Source: JAFGGT01 sp036733165 (GTDB lineage: Archaea; Methanobacteriota_B; Thermococci; Methanofastidiosales; NM3). Taken from it: a DNA stretch of 57,127 nt. Shown here in pieces: positions 49,989-57,127 of the stretch. The DNA lies in NCBI GenBank assembly GCA_036733165.1, contig DAINBB010000008.1, forward strand, positions 1 through 57,127. Reading direction: 5' to 3'. A program made the translations under genes and the position numbers. The first letter of the stretch is position 1. Each line of letters starts with the position of its first letter. A model generated the notes under the pieces. The model was not told the DNA's origin and made no database searches. It saw nothing but the letters and a program-made list of their open reading frames with translations.

Positions 49989-51056
49989 ATGGTTACAGTC
50001 GATTTGGAAGGCATCACAAAGAAATTCAAGGATGTTGTGGCCGTCAACAATGTTTCTCTAAAGATAGAGGATGGTGAACTTTTCACCCTTTTGGGACCTA
50101 GCGGGTGTGGCAAGACCACAGTGCTTAGATGTATAGCAGGTTTCTACATACCAGAGGCCGGCAATATCATCTTCGACAATCTTGATGTCACCAACGTGCC
50201 TCCAAATCTCAGGGAGACAGGAATGGTTTTCCAAAACTACGCCCTCTGGCCCCATATGTCAATATTCGACAACGTTGCATACGGGCTGAAGATCAGAAAG
50301 ATGGAGAAGGGGCAGATAGAGGAAAAGGTCAACGATATCCTAAAACTTGTCAAATTGAAAGGATTCTCGGAAAGATACCCCTACCAGTTATCCGGCGGAC
50401 AGCAGCAAAGGGTGGCCCTGGCCAGGGCACTTGTCATCGAGCCCAAGGTCCTGCTCCTTGACGAGCCTCTGTCAAATCTGGATGCAAAACTACGTATCGA
50501 GATGAGGAACGAGATATCAAGGATCCAAAAAAGGCTTGACATCACGACTATCTACGTGACACACGACCAGGAGGAGGCACTGGCAATATCCGACAGATTG
50601 ACCGTCATGGACAAGGGAGTGATCCAACAGATAGGCACCCCTGTGGACATATATTCCCGTCCAAACAATTATTTTGTGGCAGACTTCATCGGTGAATGCA
50701 ACCTGATAAAGGGAAAGATTATAGATATCGGAAAATACATTGAGGTCGAGACCGAGATAGGCAATATAAAGGGCGTCTACGATGAGAATAACGGCCGTCT
50801 GAAGGTGGGCGATGATGCCTATGCCGCCATAAGGCCCGAGCACTTCGAACTGCAGAGGGCGACAGAGGACGACAATCACGTGAAGGGCAAGGTGAAGTAT
50901 TCACAGTATTTCGGAAAGATAAACAGACTGTTCATCGATGCCAACGGCAACAAGATAATGGCAGATGCCGATCCTCTGAAGACGCATGGTATCGACAAGA
51001 GGGAGATAGACCTCTTTGCAGAACCTGAATCTACGCTAATCCTTCCTAAAGATTGA
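49989..51056 (+). CDS. ABC importer ATPase (FbpC/PotA/UgpC type)
   Basis: A 355-residue importer ATPase with a C-terminal TOBE domain (about 290-350). Walker A GPSGCGKTT (about 37-45), Q-loop VFQNYALWPH, signature LSGGQQQRVALARAL, Walker B VLLLDEPLSNLD, H-loop THDQEEA. This class serves Fe3+, sugar, polyamine and similar importers and fits the fused permease and binding protein at 40881-44126, otherwise lacking an ATPase. It lies on the opposite strand about 6 kb from them. TATA: AAAATATAAAT near 49933-49945. Its 3' end overlaps the convergent glmU end by 21 bases. Confidence 0.9.
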   Translation: MVTVDLEGITKKFKDVVAVNNVSLKIEDGELFTLLGPSGCGKTTVLRCIAGFYIPEAGNIIFDNLDVTNVPPNLRETGMVFQNYALWPHMSIFDNVAYGLKIRKMEKGQIEEKVNDILKLVKLKGFSERYPYQLSGGQQQRVALARALVIEPKVLLLDEPLSNLDAKLRIEMRNEISRIQKRLDITTIYVTHDQEEALAISDRLTVMDKGVIQQIGTPVDIYSRPNNYFVADFIGECNLIKGKIIDIGKYIEVETEIGNIKGVYDENNGRLKVGDDAYAAIRPEHFELQRATEDDNHVKGKVKYSQYFGKINRLFIDANGNKIMADADPLKTHGIDKREIDLFAEPESTLILPKD

Positions 51057-52283
51057 CGTCGTCGTTTCCTGTTGGGCCAACACTATCGAGTTGGGTTCAA
51101 CGTTCCTCTTGAGTATGACCCCGGGACCTATGCCGGAATCGTTCCCAATGACCCTTCCCTCGTATATCGAGACGTTTATGCCAGTCTTTGAATTATCGCC
51201 CATGACCATCCCGAGCTTCCTGCGCCCGGAGGAGACCATCTTGCCGTTTATCTCCATGCTTATGTTGTCCTTCTTGTGTCTCAGATTTGCGACCAACGTT
51301 CCGGCGCCAAGGTTGCAGTTCTCGCCTATTATCGAGTCTCCGACATATGAGAGGTGCGCCGCATTGGTCCTGTTGAAGAGGATCGAGTTCTTGATCTCTG
51401 TGGCATTTCCGACATGGCAGTTGTCCCCGATCGTAGTGTAAGGCCTGATGAAGCAGTTTGGACCTATGTCGCAGTCCCTGCCTATCCTGACAGGACCGAT
51501 GATGTACGCCCCGTTACGGACTATGGTGCCCTTCCCGACCTGGATGTTGCCCGAGAACGATGCCCTTTCCTCTATATTGCCCTCGATGACCATCTCCTGG
51601 TCCTTGACTATGTGTTCGTTCACCTCAAGGACAGACCATGGATAACCGATGTCGTTCCAGTATCCGCCATATTCATTGATGACGAAGTCGTCCTTGAGGG
51701 AGATTATCGAGTCCGTGAGCTCATATTCGCCCCTCACAGACGTCGGTGTCTCCCTTATCGCCTGGAATATCTCGGGTTTGAACACATAGACGCCTATGTT
51801 TACGAGTGCCTCCTCTGAGGGCTCTTTCTCGGAAATTCCCTCCAGCACCCCTCCGCATGTCAATACGGAACCGTATCTGCCATCGTTCTCCATCCGCTTG
51901 ACACTGATCACCTGCTTTCCGCTGGCCCTGAAAAGGGCCAATGCTTCAACGATGCACTCTCTTTCAATGAAAACATCGCCGTTTATGCAGAGAAATGGCT
52001 CTTCCAGCTCCCCGGCGGAGAGCACCGCGTCCGCTGTCCCGGAAACGTTCTCCTGATACATGTACGTGACATCCGTGTCGGGATATCTCTCGCTGACATG
52101 GTCCATTATCATCTCCATCTTATAATTGACAACGAACACCAGGCCATCGAACAGTCCATCCAACGCTGAAAGGATATGGTCTATGAGATATTCGTTCGCT
52201 ATCGGTATCAGTGCCTTTGGTCTTGTATTGGTCAGAGGCCTCAATCTTGTGCCTTTTCCTGCCATGAGTACTACTGCTTTCGT
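51036..52283 (-). CDS. glmU: Bifunctional glucosamine-1-P acetyltransferase/UDP-GlcNAc pyrophosphorylase (archaeal GlmU)
   Basis: N-terminal nucleotidyltransferase (about 1-230) and C-terminal left-handed beta-helix of hexapeptide repeats (about 240-400), as in archaeal sugar-phosphate transferases that end the UDP-GlcNAc pathway. The signature GKGTRLRPLTNTRPKALI is intact. The family N-terminus KAVVLMAGKGTRLRPL is present, but KAVVL is upstream of the first ATG (52265). The codon at the usual Met position is ACG (52283-52281). No ATG, GTG or TTG fits there. I set the start at ACG; if the ATG is used the protein is 409 residues and lacks its first beta strand. Overlaps the glmM stop by 13 bases. 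Confidence 0.88.
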   Translation of the reverse strand, partial: TKAVVLMAGKGTRLRPLTNTRPKALIPIANEYLIDHILSALDGLFDGLVFVVNYKMEMIMDHVSERYPDTDVTYMYQENVSGTADAVLSAGELEEPFLCINGDVFIERECIVEALALFRASGKQVISVKRMENDGRYGSVLTCGGVLEGISEKEPSEEALVNIGVYVFKPEIFQAIRETPTSVRGEYELTDSIISLKDDFVINEYGGYWNDIGYPWSVLEVNEHIVKDQEMVIEGNIEERASFSGNIQVGKGTIVRNGAYIIGPVRIGRDCDIGPNCFIRPYTTIGDNCHVGNATEIKNSILFNRTNAAHLSYVGDSIIGENCNLGAGTLVANLRHKKDNISMEINGKMVSSGRRKLGMVMGDNSKTGINVSIYEGRVIGNDSGIGPGVILKRNVEPNSIVLAQQETTTSIFRKD

Positions 52284-53614
52284 AACAATTCCCCCACTCT
52301 CTTCCTCGCGGTCTCTAGCACTTCTTTCGCCCTTTGCCCTGTTCCTGCCTCCACAGTGATCCTGAACAAAGGTTCGGTGCCTGAGAATCTGTACAGCACC
52401 CAGGAGTCGCCGTAATCCACTCTTATCCCATCTATATCAAGGATGGATTCGAATCGTTCCGTGTTCAAGGTCCCCAATAGGTCATCGTAAAATGATTCCC
52501 TGTCGACATTGTCGATGTATATCTTCTCCCTCATCGTGACATAGGAGGGCATTTTCTCCCTCTCCTTGTGGAACTCGAAGCCGCTATCCTTCATCCCAAG
52601 GAGCCTCACCGCCGCAAGGACACCGTCGGGTGTCAGCCAGTGGGACGGGAATATCCATGTCCCAGACGGTTCCCCTCCAAACGTTGCGTCTGTATTGACA
52701 AGTGACCTCGCCAGTGCGACATCACCAACCTCGGTCCTGATAACTTCCCCGCCGTACTGTTCAAGATGGTTGTCGAGACACATGGAAGCGTCCACCGTAG
52801 TGACCACCTTTGGATTAGTGCTTTTTGATATCTCACATTCGAAACCCGAGACCATCGCAAGAAGGTGGTCGTAGTCTATGAATCTTCCCTTTTCATCAAC
52901 GGCCCCTATCCTGTCGGCATCGCCGTCGTTGGCCACGCCCAGGTCACATCCAAAGCTCCTTACTGCATTTGAGAGACATGACAAGTTGGTCTCGTTTGGT
53001 TCAAGGCCCCTCGGGAAGAATCCAGATGGTTGGCAGTTGAGGGAAAACACCCTCGCCCCCATCTTTTCGAGCAGGTACGGCGTGATAACGCTTCCTGCGC
53101 CGCACCCACAGTCGACTGCAACGCTGTAACCGTTCTCCAATTCGTTGTGTTCCATTATCTTTTTCATGTGCAAGGATATTGGCTGCCTTTGCACAAGCTC
53201 CCCGACACCGTTCCAGGAACTGACCGAGAAAGAGCCATCCGCCACTGTGGCCTCTATCCTTCCCTCAAGATCATGGAAAGCCACCCCTCTCTCGTCCCAC
53301 ACCTTAATACCGTTGTATTCTGAGGGATTGTGTGAGGCGGTTATGACAACTCCCGCACTGCAGCCATACTCCCTTATCGCCACGCCAACTGTCGGGGTGG
53401 GAACAAGCCCCAGGTCGTAGACATCGATCCCCTGCGATAGAAGGCCCGATATTAAGGCGCTCTTGAGGCTCGGGCCCGAGGTCCTGCTGTCCATTCCAAC
53501 TGCAATCGTTCCGTCAAGCAAGGTACCCATGGCCCTTCCCACGTCAAGGGCCAGGCCCTCTGTCACTGTTTCACCGTATTTTCCTCGTATGCCTGAAGTA
53601 CCAAAAAGCTTCAT
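52271..53614 (-). CDS. glmM: Phosphoglucosamine mutase/phosphomannomutase
   Basis: A 447-residue phosphohexomutase: start MKLFGTSGIRGKYG, phosphoserine Ser94 in TASHNPSEYN, metal loop DGDADR (230-235), sugar loop GGEPSGTWIFP and phosphate loop RFSGTEPLFRI near 410. The neighbouring glmU suggests glucosamine-6-P to glucosamine-1-P for UDP-GlcNAc. The ATG at 53614 follows AGTGATATC; the frame extends 68 codons upstream into promoter sequence with a TATA (TATATATCTTT, about 53643-53653). Compare the paralogue at 22156-23502 with a different sugar loop. Confidence 0.92.
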   Translation of the reverse strand: MKLFGTSGIRGKYGETVTEGLALDVGRAMGTLLDGTIAVGMDSRTSGPSLKSALISGLLSQGIDVYDLGLVPTPTVGVAIREYGCSAGVVITASHNPSEYNGIKVWDERGVAFHDLEGRIEATVADGSFSVSSWNGVGELVQRQPISLHMKKIMEHNELENGYSVAVDCGCGAGSVITPYLLEKMGARVFSLNCQPSGFFPRGLEPNETNLSCLSNAVRSFGCDLGVANDGDADRIGAVDEKGRFIDYDHLLAMVSGFECEISKSTNPKVVTTVDASMCLDNHLEQYGGEVIRTEVGDVALARSLVNTDATFGGEPSGTWIFPSHWLTPDGVLAAVRLLGMKDSGFEFHKEREKMPSYVTMREKIYIDNVDRESFYDDLLGTLNTERFESILDIDGIRVDYGDSWVLYRFSGTEPLFRITVEAGTGQRAKEVLETARKRVGELLRKQ

Positions 53615-53747
53615 GATATCACTAAAAATCGATGTCTCGACAAAGATATATATTTTTCCGCATATAAGGCTTGCAGGAGCCCGCCAGCAGCCATGCATGT
53701 CATTGGGGACAATAAGATTATAAACAATCCATAGTTTAGGAAATACA

Positions 53748-54851
53748 ATGGCCAAGAGTAGCCTTTTGAAGAGAATGCTTGTTTTCGTGGCGGCGTACCT
53801 GTTGATGTCCACTGCCATCGCCTATGTGTTCAGGGAGGACCAGGACTTCATCTCGATAGGGGAGACCATAGAATACCAGGGAGAAGAGGTGTCCATCAAG
53901 GTCCTATACAAGGAGGGCGAGGATGCATGGGCGCAGGAGACCCTGGAACTGGTAAGCGGAAGCATTGAGAAGCTTATGGAGGCATATTCCTCGAACTCTC
54001 CCCACAGCCAGATATCCATATATTCTTCAACACTGGAATTGACTGATGGCCTTCCTTTCGACCTTGAGAGGGACTCGAGTTCCATCTCTGTCCCGGTGGA
54101 CTACGAGATAAACACGGCCGTGTGGGGCATCGCCCAGATGTGGATCAACAAGGGATTGGTGGTACTGCCTGACTGGGTGATATGGGGGCAATCTGCGTTC
54201 ATTGCCCAATGGGCGATGGAGGAATCTGGATTCATCGGCGAGGCTGAGGCCATGAGGTCTTATCTTGAGAACGGGATATCGGACTATGCCGGAGATATGG
54301 CATTGGATTCCTACAGCCTATCTAGCGGGCTTGACGATGAAGGGCCAGAGGCCACTTTCTTCCTTGGGATGTCGTTCAATATGTATGAGGAACTTTACAT
54401 GCTCACGTCCATGGACACCATAGCCAATGTTCACAAAGGCGTGATGTCGTCACAGGACTACGCCTGGGACTCCAGCAGATACGTATCGTATGTGCAGGAC
54501 CAGACCGACGTCGATGTCTCCGACATCTTCCTGCCCGTCTTCGGGGGAGACGTGTCCTCAGAGATATTCAAGTGGAAGATAATACATTATCTCGAGATTG
54601 CGCTGACATTAATCGTCTCGATACTGATATTCGTCTATACGTTCTGGGAGTCTGTAAAAGAACGGCTGTCCCCCCTATTGTTCTTCAGGGAGAGAACGAG
54701 GGCAGGGAGGGAGCTCTTGCGAAGATACGGCTCCAAGGACAGGATACTGATGGAGCTCGAGGTCTACTTCAAGAGGCACATACCGGACGAGGACTATGAT
54801 AAATATCTAAACATCTTCTTCAAAGAAAAGATTTTGAGCAATAAATCCTAA
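53748..54851 (+). CDS. Membrane protein with peptidase-MA-like ectodomain lacking HExxH
   Basis: A 367-residue protein with two transmembrane helices (about 9-27 and 282-302), an external domain of about 250 residues, and a C-terminal cytosolic tail of basic, helical character (ERTRAGRELLRRYG). The segment INKGLVVLPDWVIWGQSAFIA resembles the glycine-leucine stretch after the active site in peptidase MA-like gluzincins (LPxWxxEGLA), but no HExxH is found where expected (NTAVWGIAQ). It could be a catalytically dead membrane sensor. TATA ATTATAAA lies 28 bases upstream (leaderless). Next to lonB. Confidence 0.55.
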   Translation: MAKSSLLKRMLVFVAAYLLMSTAIAYVFREDQDFISIGETIEYQGEEVSIKVLYKEGEDAWAQETLELVSGSIEKLMEAYSSNSPHSQISIYSSTLELTDGLPFDLERDSSSISVPVDYEINTAVWGIAQMWINKGLVVLPDWVIWGQSAFIAQWAMEESGFIGEAEAMRSYLENGISDYAGDMALDSYSLSSGLDDEGPEATFFLGMSFNMYEELYMLTSMDTIANVHKGVMSSQDYAWDSSRYVSYVQDQTDVDVSDIFLPVFGGDVSSEIFKWKIIHYLEIALTLIVSILIFVYTFWESVKERLSPLLFFRERTRAGRELLRRYGSKDRILMELEVYFKRHIPDEDYDKYLNIFFKEKILSNKS

Positions 54852-54896
54852 ATCGATATATTTATAAATTATATTATATAGTTGATTGAGAATTCC

Positions 54897-56768
54897 ATGA
54901 CAGCTTCTAATAATACTGCCATCGAGACAGAAGATGGTGTAGGTTATAAGTTTGATACAACAGATAAGATAAAGACTCCAAAGCTGATCATTGACCAGGT
55001 CATCGGCCAGGACGAGGCCGTGGACATCATCAAGGTCGCAGCCAAGCAGAGAAGGAATGTCCTGCTTATCGGAGAACCTGGGACCGGCAAGTCTATGCTC
55101 GGCAAGGCCATGGCAGAGCTCTTGCCCAAGAAGGACATGGAGGACATCATCTGCTATCCCAATCCGGAGGACACAAACACTCCCAAGATACGCTCCGTGA
55201 GGGCGGGAGAGGGAAAGAAAATAGTCAACTCCCACAAGCAACGGGCGAACCAACAGGAGAACGGGAAGTACATCATACTATTCTTTGTGATGGCCATAGT
55301 CCTGTTCCTATCATTCTCAACCGGCCAATTGCTTACAGGAATACTCATCATAGTCCTGCTGATATTCCTGATGCAGAACATGTCAAGAAACAAGGCGAGC
55401 GCCTTGGTGCCAAAACTATTGTGTGACAACTCTGACATGAACACCCCATCGTTCATAGACGGCACAGGCGCCCACGCAGGAGCGCTGCTCGGCGATGTGA
55501 GACACGATCCCTTCCAGTCCGGAGGACTTGGGACACCGCCGCATGAGCGCGTAGAGGCGGGTATGATACACAGGTCACACAAGGGCGTTCTATTCATAGA
55601 CGAGATATCGACGTTCCATATCAAGATGCAACAGGCGATTCTCACCGCCCTTCAGGAAAAGAAGTACCCGATAACCGGACAGAGCGAAATGTCCTCGGGT
55701 GCGATGGTCAGGACCGAACCCTGCCCCTGCGACTTTGTGCTTGTTGCGGCAGGCAATCTTGAAACTGTGAGGGACATGCATCCAGCCCTGAGGTCGAGGA
55801 TCAGGGGATATGGTTACGAGATCTACATGAACGATGCGATGAAGGACACCCTTGATAATCGCAGGAAGATAGTACAGGTCGTCGCCCAAGAGGTGAACAA
55901 CGACGGTAAGATACCCCACTTCACGTACGACGCGGTGGTCGAGGTCGTGAACGAGGCCAAGAGGAGGGCCGGAAGGAAGGGTTACATCACCATGAAGATC
56001 AGGGACCTCGGCGGGCTCATAAGGACGGCTGGCGACATAGCCTACAAAAAGGGCAAGAAATATGTCGATGTCGAGGACATCCTTGACGCAAAGGAGAAGG
56101 CAAGGACCCTCGAACATCAGATAGCCGACAAGTACATCGAGAGAAAGAGGGAATACCAGATCATAAGGGTCACCGGGGAGGCAATTGGAAGGATCAACGG
56201 CCTTGCCGTCATGGGTGACAGCGGCATCGTGTCCACGGTGGAGGCCGAAGCGGCCCCGTCCGCCAGCAAGGAGGAGGGGAAGATAATCGCCGCCGGCAAG
56301 TTGGGGGACATCGCCAAGGAATCTGTGCAAAACGTCTCCGCGATAGCGAAGAAGTTCATCGGAAAGGACATATCGAACTACGATATCCACATCCAGTTCC
56401 TTCAGGCCTACGAGGGCATAGAGGGGGACTCGGCATCGATAACGATCGCCACTGCGGTGATATCCGCGGTCCTCGGGATACCCATCAAGCAGAATCTCGC
56501 CATGACAGGATCACTGTCGGTAAGGGGGGAGGTATTGCCCATAGGCGGTGTCAACTCCAAGATAGAGGCCGCGATAGATGCGGGCATCAACGAGATAATA
56601 ATCCCCGAGTCCAACAAGGGAGACCTTCTCTTGGACGCGAGGCACAAGGACAAGGCGACGATAAAGACGGTCAAGGACATCTCTGAGGTGTTCGAATACG
56701 CCTTCACGGGAGATACGAAGGACGAGATCGTCGCAAGGATCAAGGGATTGATGGAAGGGCAGCTCTGA
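54897..56768 (+). CDS. lonB: Archaeal membrane-bound ATP-dependent protease LonB
   Basis: A 623-residue AAA+ protease. Walker A GEPGTGKS (59-66); a two-helix membrane insertion inside the AAA+ domain (about 125-161), the hallmark of LonB; Walker B GVLFIDEI; sensor region VLVAAGN. The protease domain has the catalytic Ser512 in EGDSAS and Lys555 in GGVNSK, spaced 43 residues as in Archaeoglobus LonB. It degrades abnormal membrane and soluble proteins. The ATG at 54897 is preferred, since TTTATAAA at about 54861-54868 puts the start site near 54890; TTG at 54882 is the alternative. Confidence 0.95.
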   Translation: MTASNNTAIETEDGVGYKFDTTDKIKTPKLIIDQVIGQDEAVDIIKVAAKQRRNVLLIGEPGTGKSMLGKAMAELLPKKDMEDIICYPNPEDTNTPKIRSVRAGEGKKIVNSHKQRANQQENGKYIILFFVMAIVLFLSFSTGQLLTGILIIVLLIFLMQNMSRNKASALVPKLLCDNSDMNTPSFIDGTGAHAGALLGDVRHDPFQSGGLGTPPHERVEAGMIHRSHKGVLFIDEISTFHIKMQQAILTALQEKKYPITGQSEMSSGAMVRTEPCPCDFVLVAAGNLETVRDMHPALRSRIRGYGYEIYMNDAMKDTLDNRRKIVQVVAQEVNNDGKIPHFTYDAVVEVVNEAKRRAGRKGYITMKIRDLGGLIRTAGDIAYKKGKKYVDVEDILDAKEKARTLEHQIADKYIERKREYQIIRVTGEAIGRINGLAVMGDSGIVSTVEAEAAPSASKEEGKIIAAGKLGDIAKESVQNVSAIAKKFIGKDISNYDIHIQFLQAYEGIEGDSASITIATAVISAVLGIPIKQNLAMTGSLSVRGEVLPIGGVNSKIEAAIDAGINEIIIPESNKGDLLLDARHKDKATIKTVKDISEVFEYAFTGDTKDEIVARIKGLMEGQL

Positions 56769-56833
56769 CTGTCCGATCCATTCACTTTTTTGTTCAAACA
56801 AGTTTTTATTGATGTTGCCTTAGATTTTAGACC

Positions 56834-57127
56834 ATGATAATCGAACTGATGTCCTACAGCTACAGCTCGAACTCGTACATCCTCACCGGAGACCCGAACA
56901 TATTGATCGATCCCGGACTGCCCAACAACGAGGCGCTGAGGTCGTATATGCACAAGCATTTCCTGAAGATAGACGCCATAGTGAACACCCATTGTCATTA
57001 TGACCATATAGGTGGAAACTTCGGCAGCGTGCTGATGATCCATGAGGACGATGCCGACGCTGTGGAGAACGGCGATGAAAAGACGATGTTCAGGAGCTTT
57101 GTCCAGGAGTTCGAAGGTTTCGCCGTG
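56834..57127 (+). CDS. Metallo-beta-lactamase-fold hydrolase, 3' truncated
   Basis: The first 98 codons of a gene that runs off the right edge. It begins MIIELMSYSYSSNSYIL and has DPGL and the HxHxDH metal motif THCHYDHIGG (residues 53-62), so a metallo-beta-lactamase-fold enzyme such as a glyoxalase-II-like or ribonuclease-type hydrolase. The start ATG is preceded by a T-rich stretch holding the lonB terminator (about 56784-56790). The rest of the protein, needed to name the subfamily, is not in the window. Confidence 0.85.
   Translation, partial: MIIELMSYSYSSNSYILTGDPNILIDPGLPNNEALRSYMHKHFLKIDAIVNTHCHYDHIGGNFGSVLMIHEDDADAVENGDEKTMFRSFVQEFEGFAV

Noticed and set aside
1..57127. tRNA, rRNA, CRISPR, insertion sequences and prophage
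   Set aside because: Intergenic gaps were read on both strands and none showed tRNA arms, repeat-spacer patterns, transposase or integrase motifs, or target-site duplications.

Overview
The window is archaeal chromosome, and the gene set points to a euryarchaeon in the broad sense. It carries a histone-fold protein, a thermosome, both 20S proteasome subunits, TiaS, SRP19, Pth2, membrane-bound LonB, archaeal-type glucosamine-1-phosphate enzymes, and FtsZ preceded by a CdrS-like ribbon-helix-helix regulator. Promoters have the archaeal BRE/TATA form, and many ribosome binding sites read GGTGAT, the 3' half of the Shine-Dalgarno sequence. A Thermoplasmatota-related lineage is my best guess, but no rRNA is present to settle it. 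No rRNA, tRNA, CRISPR array, insertion sequence or prophage was seen.

Layout. 0.2-7.6 kb: two divergent PAP2 lipid phosphatases, then a leftward translation/RNA block (prs-tyrS-srp19; a YhaM-like nuclease with pth2; tiaS) and a divergent COG1395 regulator. 7.7-12.5 kb, rightward: thermosome, psmB-psmA, pyrG. 12.5-17.8 kb, leftward: split glycine decarboxylase gcvPA-gcvPB, then an actin-like ATPase gene followed by a beta-barrel/coiled-coil protein and a nucleotidyltransferase. 18-24.8 kb: ADP-forming acyl-CoA synthetase alpha subunit, UPF0201 protein, histone, a KamA-family radical SAM enzyme, and a nucleoside-salvage operon (uridine phosphorylase, sugar-phosphate mutase, MTI/MTA phosphorylase). 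24.4-31.3 kb: FAD synthetase ribL, aminotransferase, EamA transporter, a Pcc1-like protein, nadM, trmY, an RPA-associated OB-fold protein, a TatD-like hydrolase and serS. 31.4-38.5 kb: a three-gene ABC-2 exporter with a palindromic operator, surE, a DadD/SAH-type deaminase, metG. 38.9-40.8 kb: cdrS-ftsZ, divergent from the KEOPS subunit cgi121. 40.9-51 kb is the most accessory-looking part: a Fe3+/AfuA-type ABC importer whose ATPase lies about 6 kb from its other parts, with several surface and unknown genes between. 51-57.1 kb: glmM-glmU, a membrane protein with a degenerate peptidase-like ectodomain, lonB, and a truncated metallo-beta-lactamase-fold gene.

How the genes work together. Three modules stand out. 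The nucleoside operon, with the DadD-like deaminase 11 kb away, makes a coherent route for methylthio- or deoxyadenosine and uridine salvage through ribose-1-phosphate. glmM-glmU supplies UDP-GlcNAc for the envelope. Thermosome, proteasome and LonB form the protein quality-control set. The strongest candidates for new biology are the actin-like operon, in which the invariant phosphate-1 Asp is replaced by Lys; the KamA-family enzyme, which lacks the lysine-recognition Asp; two overlapping genes (gcvPB, glmU) whose conserved N-termini begin at near-cognate codons; and a histone with altered dimer-dimer interface residues.
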